A stretch of DNA of 64,000 bases from Argyresthia goedartella. Its lineage: Eukaryota; Arthropoda; Insecta; Lepidoptera; Argyresthiidae. The stretch covers positions 5,828,001-5,892,000 of the forward strand of contig OX463813.1 of assembly GCA_949825045.1 (NCBI GenBank), in the 5' to 3' direction. A program made the translations under genes and the position numbers. Every line of letters starts with the position of its first letter. Position 1 is the first letter of the stretch. The notes under the pieces are model-generated. The model saw nothing but the letters and a program-made list of their open reading frames with translations, did no database searches and was not told the origin of the DNA. Of the stretch, positions 20,731-30,969 are shown piece by piece.

Positions 20731-21258
20731 TCTAGGGTACCGTACCCGAAGGGTGGGACCCTATTACTGAGACTTACTACTGAGGCTGTCCGTCCGTCTG
20801 TCTGTCTGTCATCTTATGAACCGTGGTAGCTAGACAGTTCGAAATTTTCACAGATGATGTATTTTTGTTGCCGCTACAACAACAAATACTAAAATACAGA
20901 ATAAAATAAATAAAGGGGGCTCCCATACATTGTACATTGTTTTTGCTAATTTTCAGAGGCTTAAAATGTTCACAATATATTGAGTGTATTATTTACTTTA
21001 AAAATAAATAATTAAATTAAAATGAAATTAATAGTGAAGGGGGGCTCCCATACAACAAACTTTTTTTTTGCTCATTATTGCTCGATATTGATAATGGTAG
21101 GTAGCAGGTTGACGCTTAAAATGTTCATTATATTGTTCAGTATATTGAGTACATTTAAGTGAGGCTTCCATACCTACAACAAACATGATTTTTTTTGCGT
21201 TTTTTTATAGATAATGGTACAGAACCCTTCGTGCGTGAGTTAGACTCGCACTCTACCG
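20731..21258 (+). repeat. Dispersed repeat D, copy 2
   Basis: Starts at CTAGGGTACCGTACCCGAAG directly after copy 1 and ends TTAGACTCGCACTCTACCG. It includes two AGGGGG/GCTCCCATAC blocks, so it is longer than other copies. Confidence 0.85.
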
Positions 21259-21261
21259 TTT

Positions 21262-21350
21262 TTTTTAACCCCCAGCCGGGGATCGACCCGGAGACCTCTC
21301 GCATAGTAGGAAGAGCCACAACCGTTGCGCCACAGAGGTCGCTGCGTATT
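21262..21350 (-). mobile_element. SINE-2 tRNA-like head
   Basis: Minus reading gives GACCTCTGTGGCGCAACGG (A-box-like) and GGGTCGATCCCCGGCTGGGG (B-box-like). It abuts the end of repeat D copy 2. It has the same architecture as the head at 27885. Confidence 0.65.
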
Positions 21351-21534
21351 TCCGTTGTATACAAGGCCATTACGCTCCCATAGCGTACTGCTCGTGTATA
21401 CTTCGGAATGCTGATACTCACATCTGCAACCACAAAATTTTGTATCAAGTATAGTTTGTAATGAATGCGTACGAAAGTTTAGTTCCAAACTATACAGTGT
21501 CTCTTACGCACGCTATCAAAGGTATTATTTAAAA

Positions 21535-21730
21535 GCACATCAAAAATACTGATTTGCACAGCAAAAAAGGTTCAATAAAAACACTTTAAATATTTTATTT
21601 GTCCTTAAGTTTGTATTACGTACTTTTTGTTGTTCTTACATGTTCATGTTCTTCGCTTCGCTCGTCCCCTTTATCCTTCACCTAAGCTACCGCAGTGTTT
21701 TCCCTGATATTTGCTGCGAAAATCAGTATT
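21535..21730. repeat. Dispersed repeat E (partial)
   Basis: TTTGCACAGCAAAAAAGG...GTTGTTCTTACATGTTCATG...CCCCTTTATCCTTCACCTAA matches the E copies at 41985 and 44985. Confidence 0.7.
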
Positions 21731-22319
21731 TTTTATGTGCGGTTTAATATTTCCCTTAAACTCTGATATTAATCGCTGATATATAAACTTAAATACACAT
21801 AAAATATTTATTTAATAACACGATTATTTACATTGGGCAATAGCGCAGTATATAACGGAACCATAAAATTAGCGTAGACCATTCCGAAGTATACACGATT
21901 GCGGCGTAATGCTGATGTATAGTTCGGAAGACGTAAGTGAAAATATTACGTTCCAAAGTATACGCGATAATTTACATACCCCAGGGTAATGGCCTTGTAT
22001 ATTACGGAAACACGCGAGGTCGCTATACCCTCCTTCTAGTGAAGTCAATAGAAATATATTTGTGTTCACTTTAAAAACATCTATGCTCATGCCGTATCGG
22101 GGGCAGTAAACGAGCGGCGAATACGAACTATTGATTTAGAATTGTAAAACGGGAGGCAGCTAATGTGCTCAGTGTTCTATGGACACAGTTATTTGGCGAT
22201 GAGGCGGCTTATTACCATGATGATGATGCTGATAATCTATTATAGGTTTTTTGTGAGGATTCCGTACCGTATCCACTCTGCCGTCCCAAAATTTTTGCGA
22301 ATTTCGCCCGCGAATTTTG
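21731..22319. other. Spacer, nothing recognised
   Basis: AT-rich with two related short stretches around 21890 and 21950 (CCGAAGTATACACGATTGCG and CCAAAGTATACGCGATAATT), suggesting a very old duplication. No gene was seen. Confidence 0.45.
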
Positions 22320-22725
22320 GCGGCGGCCTGCTCGATATATTATTATTTTATTATTTATTTCATATCAGACACAAGAGATCCATAGTTGTACAGCAACAAA
22401 ATTATAATAAATAAATAAATATTACATTAACAATTAATAAATAGTCCATTATTACAATATCTACAAAATAAACAAAACTAAATCAAAACAAAATGTCAAA
22501 TTATAAAATGTCAAAATAAATTCAAATTATCAATTAAAAATCAAATTAACATTTTTATCCAGTGGAGGGTGAACGGGCTGTCCCACCTCTCCGAGAAAGC
22601 ATTCAGGATTTTGTTTTTGCTGCCACGCATTCTACCTAGTAGTGAAGCAGCCCTTTTCCGCATTATAGCGTGAAAACCGTCGGTGCGCGCTTCGACAAAC
22701 ATTGCATTGATATAAAAGTGTATTT
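22320..22725 (-). pseudogene. LINE 3' end with ORF2 terminal residues
   Basis: Minus reading near 22700-22560 gives EARTDGFHAIMRKRAASLLG, then RMRGSKNKILNAFSERWDSP. The GFHAI.RKR.ASL..R.R.S.N.IL pattern is the C-terminus of a further insect LINE family. An AT-rich 3' UTR follows to about 22330. Confidence 0.7.
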
Positions 22726-23504
22726 TATTTTTTATTTTTTTTGTTGGCCAAGTACTCGTGCCAGTATAAAATGAAATAGATGGTTAGAATGCTGAAATAA
22801 TACAGAACTAGTATTATTAATAGTTAATAAACTGTTTGACGAACAAAGCGCCGAGAAGGATCAAAAAATTTATATCCCTGTTTTTTTTTACTGTCCGTTT
22901 CCAAGAAAGGTTTGTTGAAAATTGACAAAATTATACTTGAATCTTGCAGGAAATATTATAACGATCAATTTGACATGCAATTATCCTAGACTTAAGTAGT
23001 AAAACTTACTTCAAACACAATTTCTTCCGCGAAAACTCGCTCAAAATATCTAACAATAACCAAACACTATATTTGTCATTCATATTTTTAAATAGTGTTA
23101 AACACGAAATAAGGTCCCAAGTGTATACGTAGCATAATGATTAAGAGTATACATAGCAGGAAAATTTGGCTCCTTTATAATGTTCACAATCGAAAAAAAT
23201 AATTTTATAACGTTGATTAATTGCCAAATTAACTTTCTGTCTGTTGGACGGTTGTGTGGGTATGGAAAATCGGAACACTTTATTTACAGGATCACTTTTT
23301 TGCCCGTCTGTCGATACCCTTTTTCTCATGAACGCGTGGAGACAATAAGTTCAAATTTTGTATCAATTGCTCAGGTCTGTAGTTCCTTGGAGCTGTAGAT
23401 TATCAAACTTCTAGGTTAAGGGGATACCTCGTCCGTGCAAAGGTCCCCGTTGCTACAGGCGGAAAGACCCGCAGTGTGAGAGGGACGGAATCGGGGAAAA
23501 ATGA
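22726..23504. other. Spacer, nothing recognised
   Basis: AT-rich sequence. 23405-23500 is GC-richer (GGGGATACCTCGTCCGTGCA...GGAATCGGGG) but carries no recognisable gene or RNA. Confidence 0.45.
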
Positions 23505-23870
23505 CATAACGTAGCGCCAAACCACATAAAATTTGTTTAAAAACCAACGACGCTATTTTGTTAAAAATATTTTCAAGGAGAGTTCACTAATATATTCAGA
23601 TTTTGAATGCGATTCTGCAATGAAATAAGTTAGGATTTTAGAATTAAAGCAAAAAATAAAACAATTTAGAGGTAGTTTCGCAATTAAATTATATCAAGAA
23701 AATTTCATCCAATCGCGTTTTCCTTCAGTGAAAATTTGAATCAAATACTCAATAAACGTTAACTCAAAAATTAAATCTGTAGATGACTTAAGAGTGGAGT
23801 AAATGGATTCGAAAAAAACCCCAATTTTTTTTCGTATCACCTTAACGCAAATAGAAGATGACGCCCTTTA
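23505..23870. repeat. Dispersed repeat F, copy 1
   Basis: Diverged match to 47125-47560: AACCACATAAAA.TTGTTTAAAAA, GGAGAGTT, AAAATTTCATCCA.TCGCGTTTTC, and TAATCAAATACTCAATAAACG. It lacks the internal inverted duplication present in the other copy. Confidence 0.8.
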
Positions 23871-24242
23871 CTGAAACCATCTGAAACTGCTTGATACACG
23901 GAATTAAAACCTTGAAGACACTTACCGTTAACTGTCTCATTTTCGTAGAAAAAATATATTTAGAATTACGTCCCTAACGACTCCCTAAAACATGAGTTTA
24001 AAATATGTTACACCCTGTGTAAGTACGATCATTTAGGGACTCACCTCCCATGGTATTTCTAGAAATGACATTTCGCGTTATTTATTTATTTCTTTAGGAA
24101 AACAAACATATATATTACATCTTAGTAAATACAAGTAATTTTTACATGGAGCCAGTGAAGTTTCCACCAATAGCTTAAACCTATCATTTATACACAAAGG
24201 GTGACACAACAAAGATATCAAAACAGAGTATAAAATTGTTTA
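23871..24242. other. Spacer, nothing recognised
   Basis: AT-rich sequence between repeats F and D without a recognisable feature. Confidence 0.45.
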
Positions 24243-24670
24243 AAAAACCGGTCAAGTGCGAGTCTAAATCGCGCAAGAAGGGTTCCGTACCATCGTTCAA
24301 TGGAAGCGATGGTCTGGAGTGAATAGTTTGGATTTTACACAGCAAAATATTGTTTACAAAGTTATTGGTGCGGTTACTTTCACACTCCATGTACGTAACC
24401 AGGTGCATCCATAAGTTTGTATGTGGTATTGAAAGAATTGTTGTATGGGAGCCCCCTTAAATATTTATTTTATCCTGTTTTTTAGTATTTGTTGTTATAG
24501 CGGCAACATAAATACATAATCTGTGAAAATTTCAACTTTCTAGCTAGCTAGGTTCTTGAGATACAGCCTGGTGACAGACGGACGGACGGACGGACGGACG
24601 GACGGACGGACGGACAGCGGAGTCTTAGTAATAGGGTCCCGTTTGGAACCCTTCGGGTACGGAACCCTAC
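24243..24670 (-). repeat. Dispersed repeat D, copy 3
   Basis: Reverse copy from AACCGGTCAAGTGCGAGTCT to GGTACGGAACCCTAC. It contains an expanded GGAC tetranucleotide run (about 24575-24612). It is very similar to 50846-51256 (reversed) and 52728-53120. Confidence 0.9.
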
Positions 24671-25535
24671 AAAAGAGTATGTAACATTATTACTAAACTA
24701 GTATCTAACTACTAGATAATCTACTATCAACATAATCGACTCATGAAGAACCTGCTGTAAAATTCTGTTGGAAAAGTATATAATAATAATAATCTTCATA
24801 ATTCATAATTCTATATTGCACACACATATTCAATTTAAAAGGTTACATTAGGAGAAATCATATGTACAAAGGCGAGCTTATCTCTAAAAAGAGATTTCTT
24901 CCAGCAAACCAAGGCATGAAAGGGAAATGTATCATGAAAGGGTAGGCAATCTACAATATCTAATTTATACTAAAATAATATAATATAAAATACGGAAAAT
25001 AAAATACTTATATACCAGAGTACTAAATACAATACATACATATACCTGCAAATATAGTTTATATATTATAATGATATACATACTATAACTCTCACGAAAG
25101 AGAGAGGAAGTGCTCTTTTACCCGGTTTTTGAAATCTTGTTAATATGTAATTAATAAAGGAACCAATAATAATTAGATTTGGAACAATCGGATTGACAGA
25201 CAACATAGGTTTTGAAATTTATCACCACATAGCATAAGGTTCAAAGTGGCGATGCCCGCGTTATATGTTTTGAATTTGATTACCATGGCATGGTAATGGA
25301 CCGGTTTACGAAAAGCCAAGAAGACTAAGCCGGCCGCACAGTCGACTAAATCGCTCGCGTCGCCATGTCGGCTTCGAGGAGCGGCAACCCGGATGAAACC
25401 GGATAAAACCGGATGACGTGCGGGGCCGGGAGCCGGGAGAAGGTGAAAACATTGTTCAATTGCGGGTCGGATCCGTATAAGGCCTGCGTACCATCGTACG
25501 AGAAATAGAAAGCACTAAAATTTAAATCACAACAA
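24671..25535. other. Spacer with a LINE 3' motif
   Basis: AT-rich. 24868-24925 (GTACAAAGGCGAGCTTATCT...AGAGATTTCTTCCAGCAAACC) is an imperfect hairpin whose reverse complement recurs at 43560-43610. I associate it with the 3' UTR of a common lepidopteran LINE. A GC-richer patch at 25320-25560 has no recognised gene. Confidence 0.45.
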
Positions 25536-25640
25536 AGCGTCACGCCTGTACCACACAAATTTGTGCCCACATTTAGCCATTAATTACTAAATTTTTCGTG
25601 ACATGGGGCTAGCCCATCGCCACCTCTATAGCGATAGCTG
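25536..25640 (+). repeat. Dispersed repeat C, single arm
   Basis: AAAGCGTCACGCCTGTACCA through CATGGGGCTAGCCCATCGCC matches one arm of the fold-back element at 44006-44340. Confidence 0.75.
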
Positions 25641-25775
25641 CACCTATATTTATATATATTCACGATAGCCACCTCAGTCCCGTTATCCGCTTACCTACTT
25701 CTCCGACCTCCGGCTTCCGTCGAATTTCGAATTAAAGTGGTACCTAGTGGCTATAATTCGACGATGATCGACGAT

Positions 25776-26030
25776 CCGAATGGCCGAGTCGGCAGTGTCC
25801 CTGCCTATACGAGGTCAACGGTCCCGGTTTCGAGACCCGGTGGGGGCAAATATTTGTTTGATGAGAACGGATGTTTGTACCCTAATCATGGTTGTTTATC
25901 TATCTAAGTAAATATATTTATCTATATTTATGTGAATCGTTGTCTAGTACCCAAGATACAGGGAAATCCTAGTTTGAGGCTAGACCAATGTATTTAATAG
26001 TGTCCAAGGTATTATTATTATTATGATTAC
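25776..26030 (+). mobile_element. SINE-1 copy 1 (full head)
   Basis: tRNA-like head GAATGGCCGAGTCGGCAGTG (A box) and GGTTTCGAGACCCGG (B box), then the family body (TTTGTTTGATGAGAACGGAT, CAAGATACAGGGAAATCCTAG, GGCTAGACCAATGT) and an ATT-repeat tail. Such elements are transcribed by RNA polymerase III and copied by a LINE. Confidence 0.92.
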
Positions 26031-26280
26031 CAAAAAATTTCATTTTTATCCTTTTATTCCTGCCTACGAAGCCAAGGGTCCCGGGTTCGAGTCCCGGTGG
26101 GGGCAAATATTTTTTTGATGGGAACGGATGTTTGCACCCTAGTCATGGTTGTTCATCTATCTAAGTATAATATTTACCTATATAAGTATGTGTATCGTTG
26201 TCTTGTACCCAATATACAGGGAATCCTAGTTTGAGGCTAGATCAATGTGTGTAAGTAGTGTCCAAGGTATTATTATTATG
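26031..26280 (+). mobile_element. SINE-1 copy 2
   Basis: Lacks the A box. It joins copy 1 through ACCAAAAAATTTC...TATCCTTTTATTCCTGCCTACGAAGCC and then has the B box GGTTCGAGTCCCGG and the normal body and ATT tail. Confidence 0.9.
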
Positions 26281-26530
26281 TTTACCAAAAAATGCAATTT
26301 TTATCCTTTTATTCCTGCCTACGAAGCCAAGGGTCGGGTTCGAGTCCCGGTGGGGGCAAATATTTGATTGATGAGAACGGATGTTTGTACCCTAGTCGTG
26401 GTTGTTTATCTATCTAAGTATAATATTTATCTATATAATTATGTGTATCGTAGTCTAGTACCCAAGATACAGGGAATTCTAGTTCGGGGCTAGATCAATG
26501 TGAGTAAATAGTGTCCAAGGTATTATTTCC
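26281..26530 (+). mobile_element. SINE-1 copy 3
   Basis: Same junction as between copies 1 and 2 (ACCAAAAAATGCAATTTTTA...TTATTCCTGCC), so copies 2 and 3 form a tandem with a ~250-base period. The head has lost a few bases (AGGGTCGGGTTCGAG). Confidence 0.9.
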
Positions 26531-26927
26531 ATAGGCAAAAAGCAAACTCCCGGCCTATCGCTCTAAATAGCCACATCGTATAAATCAGCAGAGTTTTCCG
26601 TTCGGCCCCCGTTCTAATATATTCACGATTAGAATCGAATAAATCCAACGAATTAACACCCAGCCATATTGGATATCCGCGTTATTGCCTTGGTATAAAA
26701 AAGACTGTATATAGTTTTATATAGAATGGTTTGGTCGTAAAAAAGAATTTTACTGGAAGAAGACGTTATTTTGTTTTAAAAACAATTTGAGCTGAATTCT
26801 ATGTTTTTTAAATCGCCTAATTTAACCGGGAATCGAATGCGCCAAATAATTAAAAAAAAATAAGACGCCGTTCAAAATATTAGTTTTTGTAAGAAAATAG
26901 TATCTATTTTAAATAATAATTATACCT
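26531..26927. other. Spacer inside the SINE cluster
   Basis: AT-rich sequence. TTAACCGGGAATCG (26824-26837) reappears inverted as CGATTCCCGGTTAA (27841-27854) on the other side of the inverted SINE pair, hinting at a larger inverted structure. Confidence 0.5.
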
Positions 26928-27145
26928 TGGACACTATATAAAGACATTGATCTAGCCCCAAACTAGGATTCCCTGTATCTTGGGTACTAGATAACGATAC
27001 ACATACTATATGTGTATATAGATAAATATCATACTTAGATAGATAAACAACCATGACTAGGCTACAAACTTATATTTGCCCCCACCGGGACTCAAACCCG
27101 TACCTTTGGCTTCGTAGGCGGGAATAAAAGGATAAAATTTACATT
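26928..27145 (-). mobile_element. SINE-1 copy 4
   Basis: Reverse copy from ACCTTGGACACT to the damaged B box (CGGGACTCAAACCCG). Its head end continues GGCGGGAATAAAAGGATAAA, the same junction sequence seen between the plus-strand copies. Confidence 0.9.
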
Positions 27146-27405
27146 TTGTGGTAATAACAATAATACCTTGGACAGTATTTACACACATTGATCTAGCCCC
27201 AAACTAGGATTCCCTGTATCTTGGGTACTAGACAACGATACACATACTTATATAGATAAATATTTTTCTTAGATAGATAAACAACCATGACTAGGGTACA
27301 AACATCCGTTCTCATCAAACAAATATTTGCCCCCACCGGGACTTGAACCCGGGACCCTTCGCTTTGTAGGCAGGGTCACTGCCGACTCGGCCATTCGGTG
27401 ACAAA
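27146..27405 (-). mobile_element. SINE-1 copy 5 (full head)
   Basis: Reverse copy with ATT tail at left, intact B box (GGACTTGAACCC reversed) and A box (CACTGCCGACTCGGCCATTC). It is joined to copy 4 by the shared junction. Confidence 0.93.
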
Positions 27406-27485
27406 TAAAGTGACACTTAAATAATAATAATAGGCACTATTTTAAGTGGCAACCTGGCTGACAAGCTTTAACCGATTCGATATTC

Positions 27486-27745
27486 GATGAATGGCCGATT
27501 CGGCAGTGACCCTGCCTACAAAGCCAAGGGTCCCGGGTTCGAGTCCCGGTGGGGGCAAATATTTGTTTGATGACAACGGATGTTTGTACCCTAGTGATGG
27601 TTGTTTATCTATCTAAGTACATATAATATTTATCTATATAAGTATGTGTATCGTTGTCTAGTACCCAAGATACAGGGAATCCTAGTTTGGGGCTAGATCA
27701 ATGTGTTTAAATAGTGTCCAAGGTATTATTATTATTATTATGATT
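27486..27745 (+). mobile_element. SINE-1 copy 6 (full head)
   Basis: GAATGGCCGATTCGGCAGTG head, GGGTTCGAGTCCCGG B box, normal body, and ATTATTATTATT tail. It stands alone, opposite to copies 4 and 5. Confidence 0.93.
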
Positions 27746-27884
27746 TAAGATGCTTTATTTCTTAGATTAAATGATTCTTATTAATACGCGTTTCGATGGG
27801 TATCGTAAAATAACAGGTTTATTTATATCACCATTCAGCTCGATTCCCGGTTAACAGAGTTATTTTGTTAGCTTTTAATGCTGC

Positions 27885-28160
27885 TATGTGGCGCACCGGC
27901 TGTGGCTCTGCCTACCATGCCAGAGGTCCCGGGTTCGATCCCCGGCTAAGAGTAAAAAAAACGCAGTTTGGATGTTTATATGCGTGTGACGTCGCTGTTT
28001 CTGGTTCCCACGACACAGGGTCTCCAAGTGTGGGGCCATAAGCAATATATGTGCCTGTATGTGAATGTAAAATGTAATGTGATGTATGTTTATATGGTTT
28101 TTAAAAACAAACTTAAGTCTTCTTTCAATAAAATGCTCTGTGAACAATATAACATAACAT
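27885..28160 (+). mobile_element. SINE-2 copy
   Basis: Head TGTGGCGCACCGGCTGTGG (A-box-like) and GGGTTCGATCCCCGG (B box). The body has ATATGCGTGTGACGTCGCTG and CATAAGCAATATATGTGCCTG, the latter shared with 46630-46665. It ends in AT-rich sequence just before repeat C. Confidence 0.8.
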
Positions 28161-28320
28161 AGCGTCACGCCTTTTCCCACACGGGGTGGCAGGAGCACAA
28201 TTGTGCCCACTTTGAGCCGGTTAATCAATACTCCATTTTGGGTGACAGGGGCCTAGCCCATCGGCGTAGCTATGGAGTAACGAAAGTTTCCTCACGATGT
28301 GTTCCATCACCGTTAGAACG
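28161..28320 (+). repeat. Dispersed repeat C, single arm
   Basis: AGCGTCACGCCTTTTCCCAC through GGGGCCTAGCCCATCGG. Equivalent to the left arm at 44006. Confidence 0.75.
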
Positions 28321-28355
28321 TCCGTATACTTAAGATAAATTAATTATCTCATTGG

Positions 28356-28499
28356 TGCATGGTCTGGAATCGAACCGGCATCTCCTGTGCGAGAGGCAAG
28401 CGTGAAACCATATATATTGTTGGAAATAAGCTCCGTGGTCTAATGGGTTTCACGCTTGCCTCTCGCACAGGAGATGCAGGTTCGTTTCCTGACCATGCA
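28356..28499. repeat. Head-to-head tRNA-like inverted repeat
   Basis: Arms 28356-28410 and 28446-28499 (about 54 bases, three or four differences) are separated by 35 bases. The right arm, with the GTGGTCTAATGG just before it, reads as a tRNA-like unit with B box GGTTCGTTTCC. The left arm in reverse has GGTTCGATTCC. Confidence 0.88.
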
Positions 28500-29580
28500 A
28501 TTTCCCTCCGTGTAGCATAACCGTGGGACACCATGTGCCTACCGTCTCTCCTATTTTCAAGCGTGGGTGACGCTGTCTTTATTGCTTGTTTCGCTCAGTT
28601 TTCAAATCAAAATACTTGCTCACGCGCAGAAATACCATTATGCCACAGCCCTGCACGTTCGCCCTGGGTGTGCTAACGAGCAACATTTATTCCCGACAGA
28701 GGACCTGGCCATTTTGGTAAAATTAACCGCAAAAGAGGTTAGCACAACATGAAAAAAGAAATGAGAAGATTAAGTTTCCACCGCAAAAAGTGACGAAACT
28801 CAAGACAGCATTTTATGCTCAAAGTAAAAACACCTTCAGCACCCGACAGCCCCTCTCAATCATGCCCCGGGAACAGAATAAAAAATTCAGTGCATCAATA
28901 CGTGAACTAACTGCCGGCCATTTTTTACACCGTTTTTTATATCGCTAATAATTTTCATTCACTAGCAGGGGGATTGCCGGGTTTTTTTGCACCCACTCTG
29001 ACAAATGTTTGTGAATTACCTGGGCCGCACAGTGTTCCGAACGGGATTTTGAGCAGGCATAAAAAGGCGTGCATGCTGGCCCGCGCCCCTGTCAAGCAAA
29101 GGCTATGGCTAAATCTATTTGCGTATCTGTGGTCTGCATGGGGTCACGGAATTTACTTAAGGCCCAAGATCACACACAACCACTGAAGAGAACTTTGGCA
29201 AAAAAAAAAAAAAAAAATTCCAAGAAATTCATAGGTCTCAAAAAATTATATGTTATATCGTTACGCGATTGGATTAATTTGGCTCGATCATAAAAAAAAA
29301 CTGAACATAGTCTACATTTAAAAGGAGATTCAATAATTTAAATATAAAATTACTGAATTTTCTCATAATTTTTATGCCTAAATTTTCCTCTTTAGAGCTC
29401 CGTATTATATCCTTAAATTTTATCAATTAGCTTATTTCCGTTTTTCAGTAAATTCGAAAAAACACCTAACTTTTAAAGTATCCGGGCGGCCCGACGCTAT
29501 TCCGCGCCGCCCGCTACTCCGCCAGAAGACGATGGGCGAATGCGACGCCCCTCACCTCAACAGCCAGAATTGGGCCTTAA
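28500..29580. other. Spacer of unknown origin
   Basis: No repeat shared with the rest of the window. Mixed GC content with short open stretches (28567-28752, 28974-29186, 29069-29293) that show no domain. A poly-A run lies at 29199-29218, and a GC-rich patch at 29483-29530. A diverged element or gene relic is possible but unproven. Confidence 0.4.
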
Positions 29581-29589
29581 AAGAAGAGA

Positions 29590-29815
29590 GCCAATGGTCC
29601 CGCCCGGGTTTGAGTCCCGGTGGGGGCAAATATTTGTTTGATGAGAGCGGATGTTTGTACCCTAGTCATGGTTTTTATCTATCTAAGTATAATATTTATC
29701 TATATAGGTATGTGTATCGTTGTATAGTACCCAAGATACAGGGAATCCTAGTTTTGGGCTAGATTAATGTGTGTAAATAGTGCCCAAGTTATTGTTATTA
29801 TTATTATTATTATAA
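29590..29815 (+). mobile_element. SINE-1 copy 7 (5' truncated)
   Basis: Starts at the B box (GGGTTTGAGTCCCGG), continues with the family body, and ends in an ATT-repeat tail (29795-29813). Confidence 0.9.
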
Positions 29816-30082
29816 TTACTTGTGTAGATGTAGTTAACTACCTGTTTTACAAAATGTAATATTGAATACACAGAAAATGTAACTTGTACAACTTGTAACA
29901 TAATAAATTGTGTGATGTAAATAATTGATGGGTTTGTTTAAATGTAAAGTTATTTTTAGAGCTTTTTTTATGTTTTTTTACTTTTAATTTATTTATAATT
30001 AACGGATATTTCTGAGTCTGTACACCTGACGCTAAGTTTCTTGGCACCCTAGTGCCGCTTGGAGGGGGTAGCGGTTATCTTT
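29816..30082. other. AT-rich spacer
   Basis: Nothing recognised between the SINE tail and repeat D. Confidence 0.5.
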
Positions 30083-30430
30083 TTAGGGTTCCGTACCCAA
30101 AGGGTTCTAAACAGGACCCTATTACTAAGCCTCCGCTGTCCGTCCGTCCGTCCGTCTATCACCAGGCTGTATCTCATGAACCGTTATAGTCAGAAATATG
30201 AAATTTTCACAGATTATGTATTTTTGTTGCCGTTATAACAACAAATACTAAAAAACCGAATAAAATAAATATTCCCTCCTCCCATACAAAAATTCTTTCA
30301 ATACCACATACAAACTTATGAATGCACCTGGTTACGTGCGAGCAGTGTGAAAGTAGCCACACCATCCCTACCTTTGTACGGTGGCACGGAACCCTTCCTG
30401 CGCGAGTTAGACTCGCACTTGACCGGTTTT
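30083..30430 (+). repeat. Dispersed repeat D, copy 4
   Basis: TTAGGGTTCCGTACCCAAAG to GAGTTAGACTCGCACTTGACC. Complete in both ends. Confidence 0.9.
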
Positions 30431-30969
30431 ATTTATGTTACAGTTGACCGTTTTGGTTCCAATCCATTAAAATTTATACATAATTTTTATTGAGAATAGG
30501 AAAAATATATTTTTTCCGGCCACTATGCCGAGCCGCTTCCTCCAAACCGCCCACTGTGCGTTCGGCCTAACCTGGTGTATGTCTGTAATTCAGCAAACGA
30601 CGTGCGTGCAAAATATATTCGCCCAGTAATGCGATTTACTTGATTTAATAGTGCCATTTTTTGCAAGAAACACACGACGGCTGAGTGATATGGGGTATTT
30701 GCATGTCTGAGGAGCGTTTCCGGGTTCTAGATAGATCATAGGTGTTTGTAGAAAGGGTGTCGGTAACATTTATCTATTTTAAAGAAATGTGAGAATCGTT
30801 AAGCCGACCGTATCCTTTTACAATCTCTGTCTCGCTCACTCGCTAGGTAACTACGTCCGCTGTCTCGCTCGAACGCGAACGCGACACGTCGTCTGCAGTA
30901 GCAGTCGGCTGCGTACTTGCAACTTTATGGACTTTAGGGCTGGACCTTATCAACCCACAAAATACAATT
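30431..30969. other. Spacer, nothing recognised
   Basis: Mixed sequence. 30790-30910 is GC-richer with repeated CGCTC/TCTCGCTC motifs, but no gene or promoter could be supported. Confidence 0.4.

Noticed and set aside
20453..21258. Repeat D as a Helitron
   Set aside because: It has a GCGAGT/ACTCGC hairpin near one end, but no CTRR terminus and no TC start could be identified.
24184..24408. Similar ~60-74-codon ORFs in repeat D copies (24184-24408, 51089-51274, 52679-52888)
   Set aside because: Shared because the D copies are nearly identical DNA. The frame is broken in other D copies and there is no recognised domain.
25776..27405. Possible real tRNA genes
   Set aside because: A and B boxes are followed by the same SINE body and ATT tails, and the anticodon region does not fold into a standard arm.
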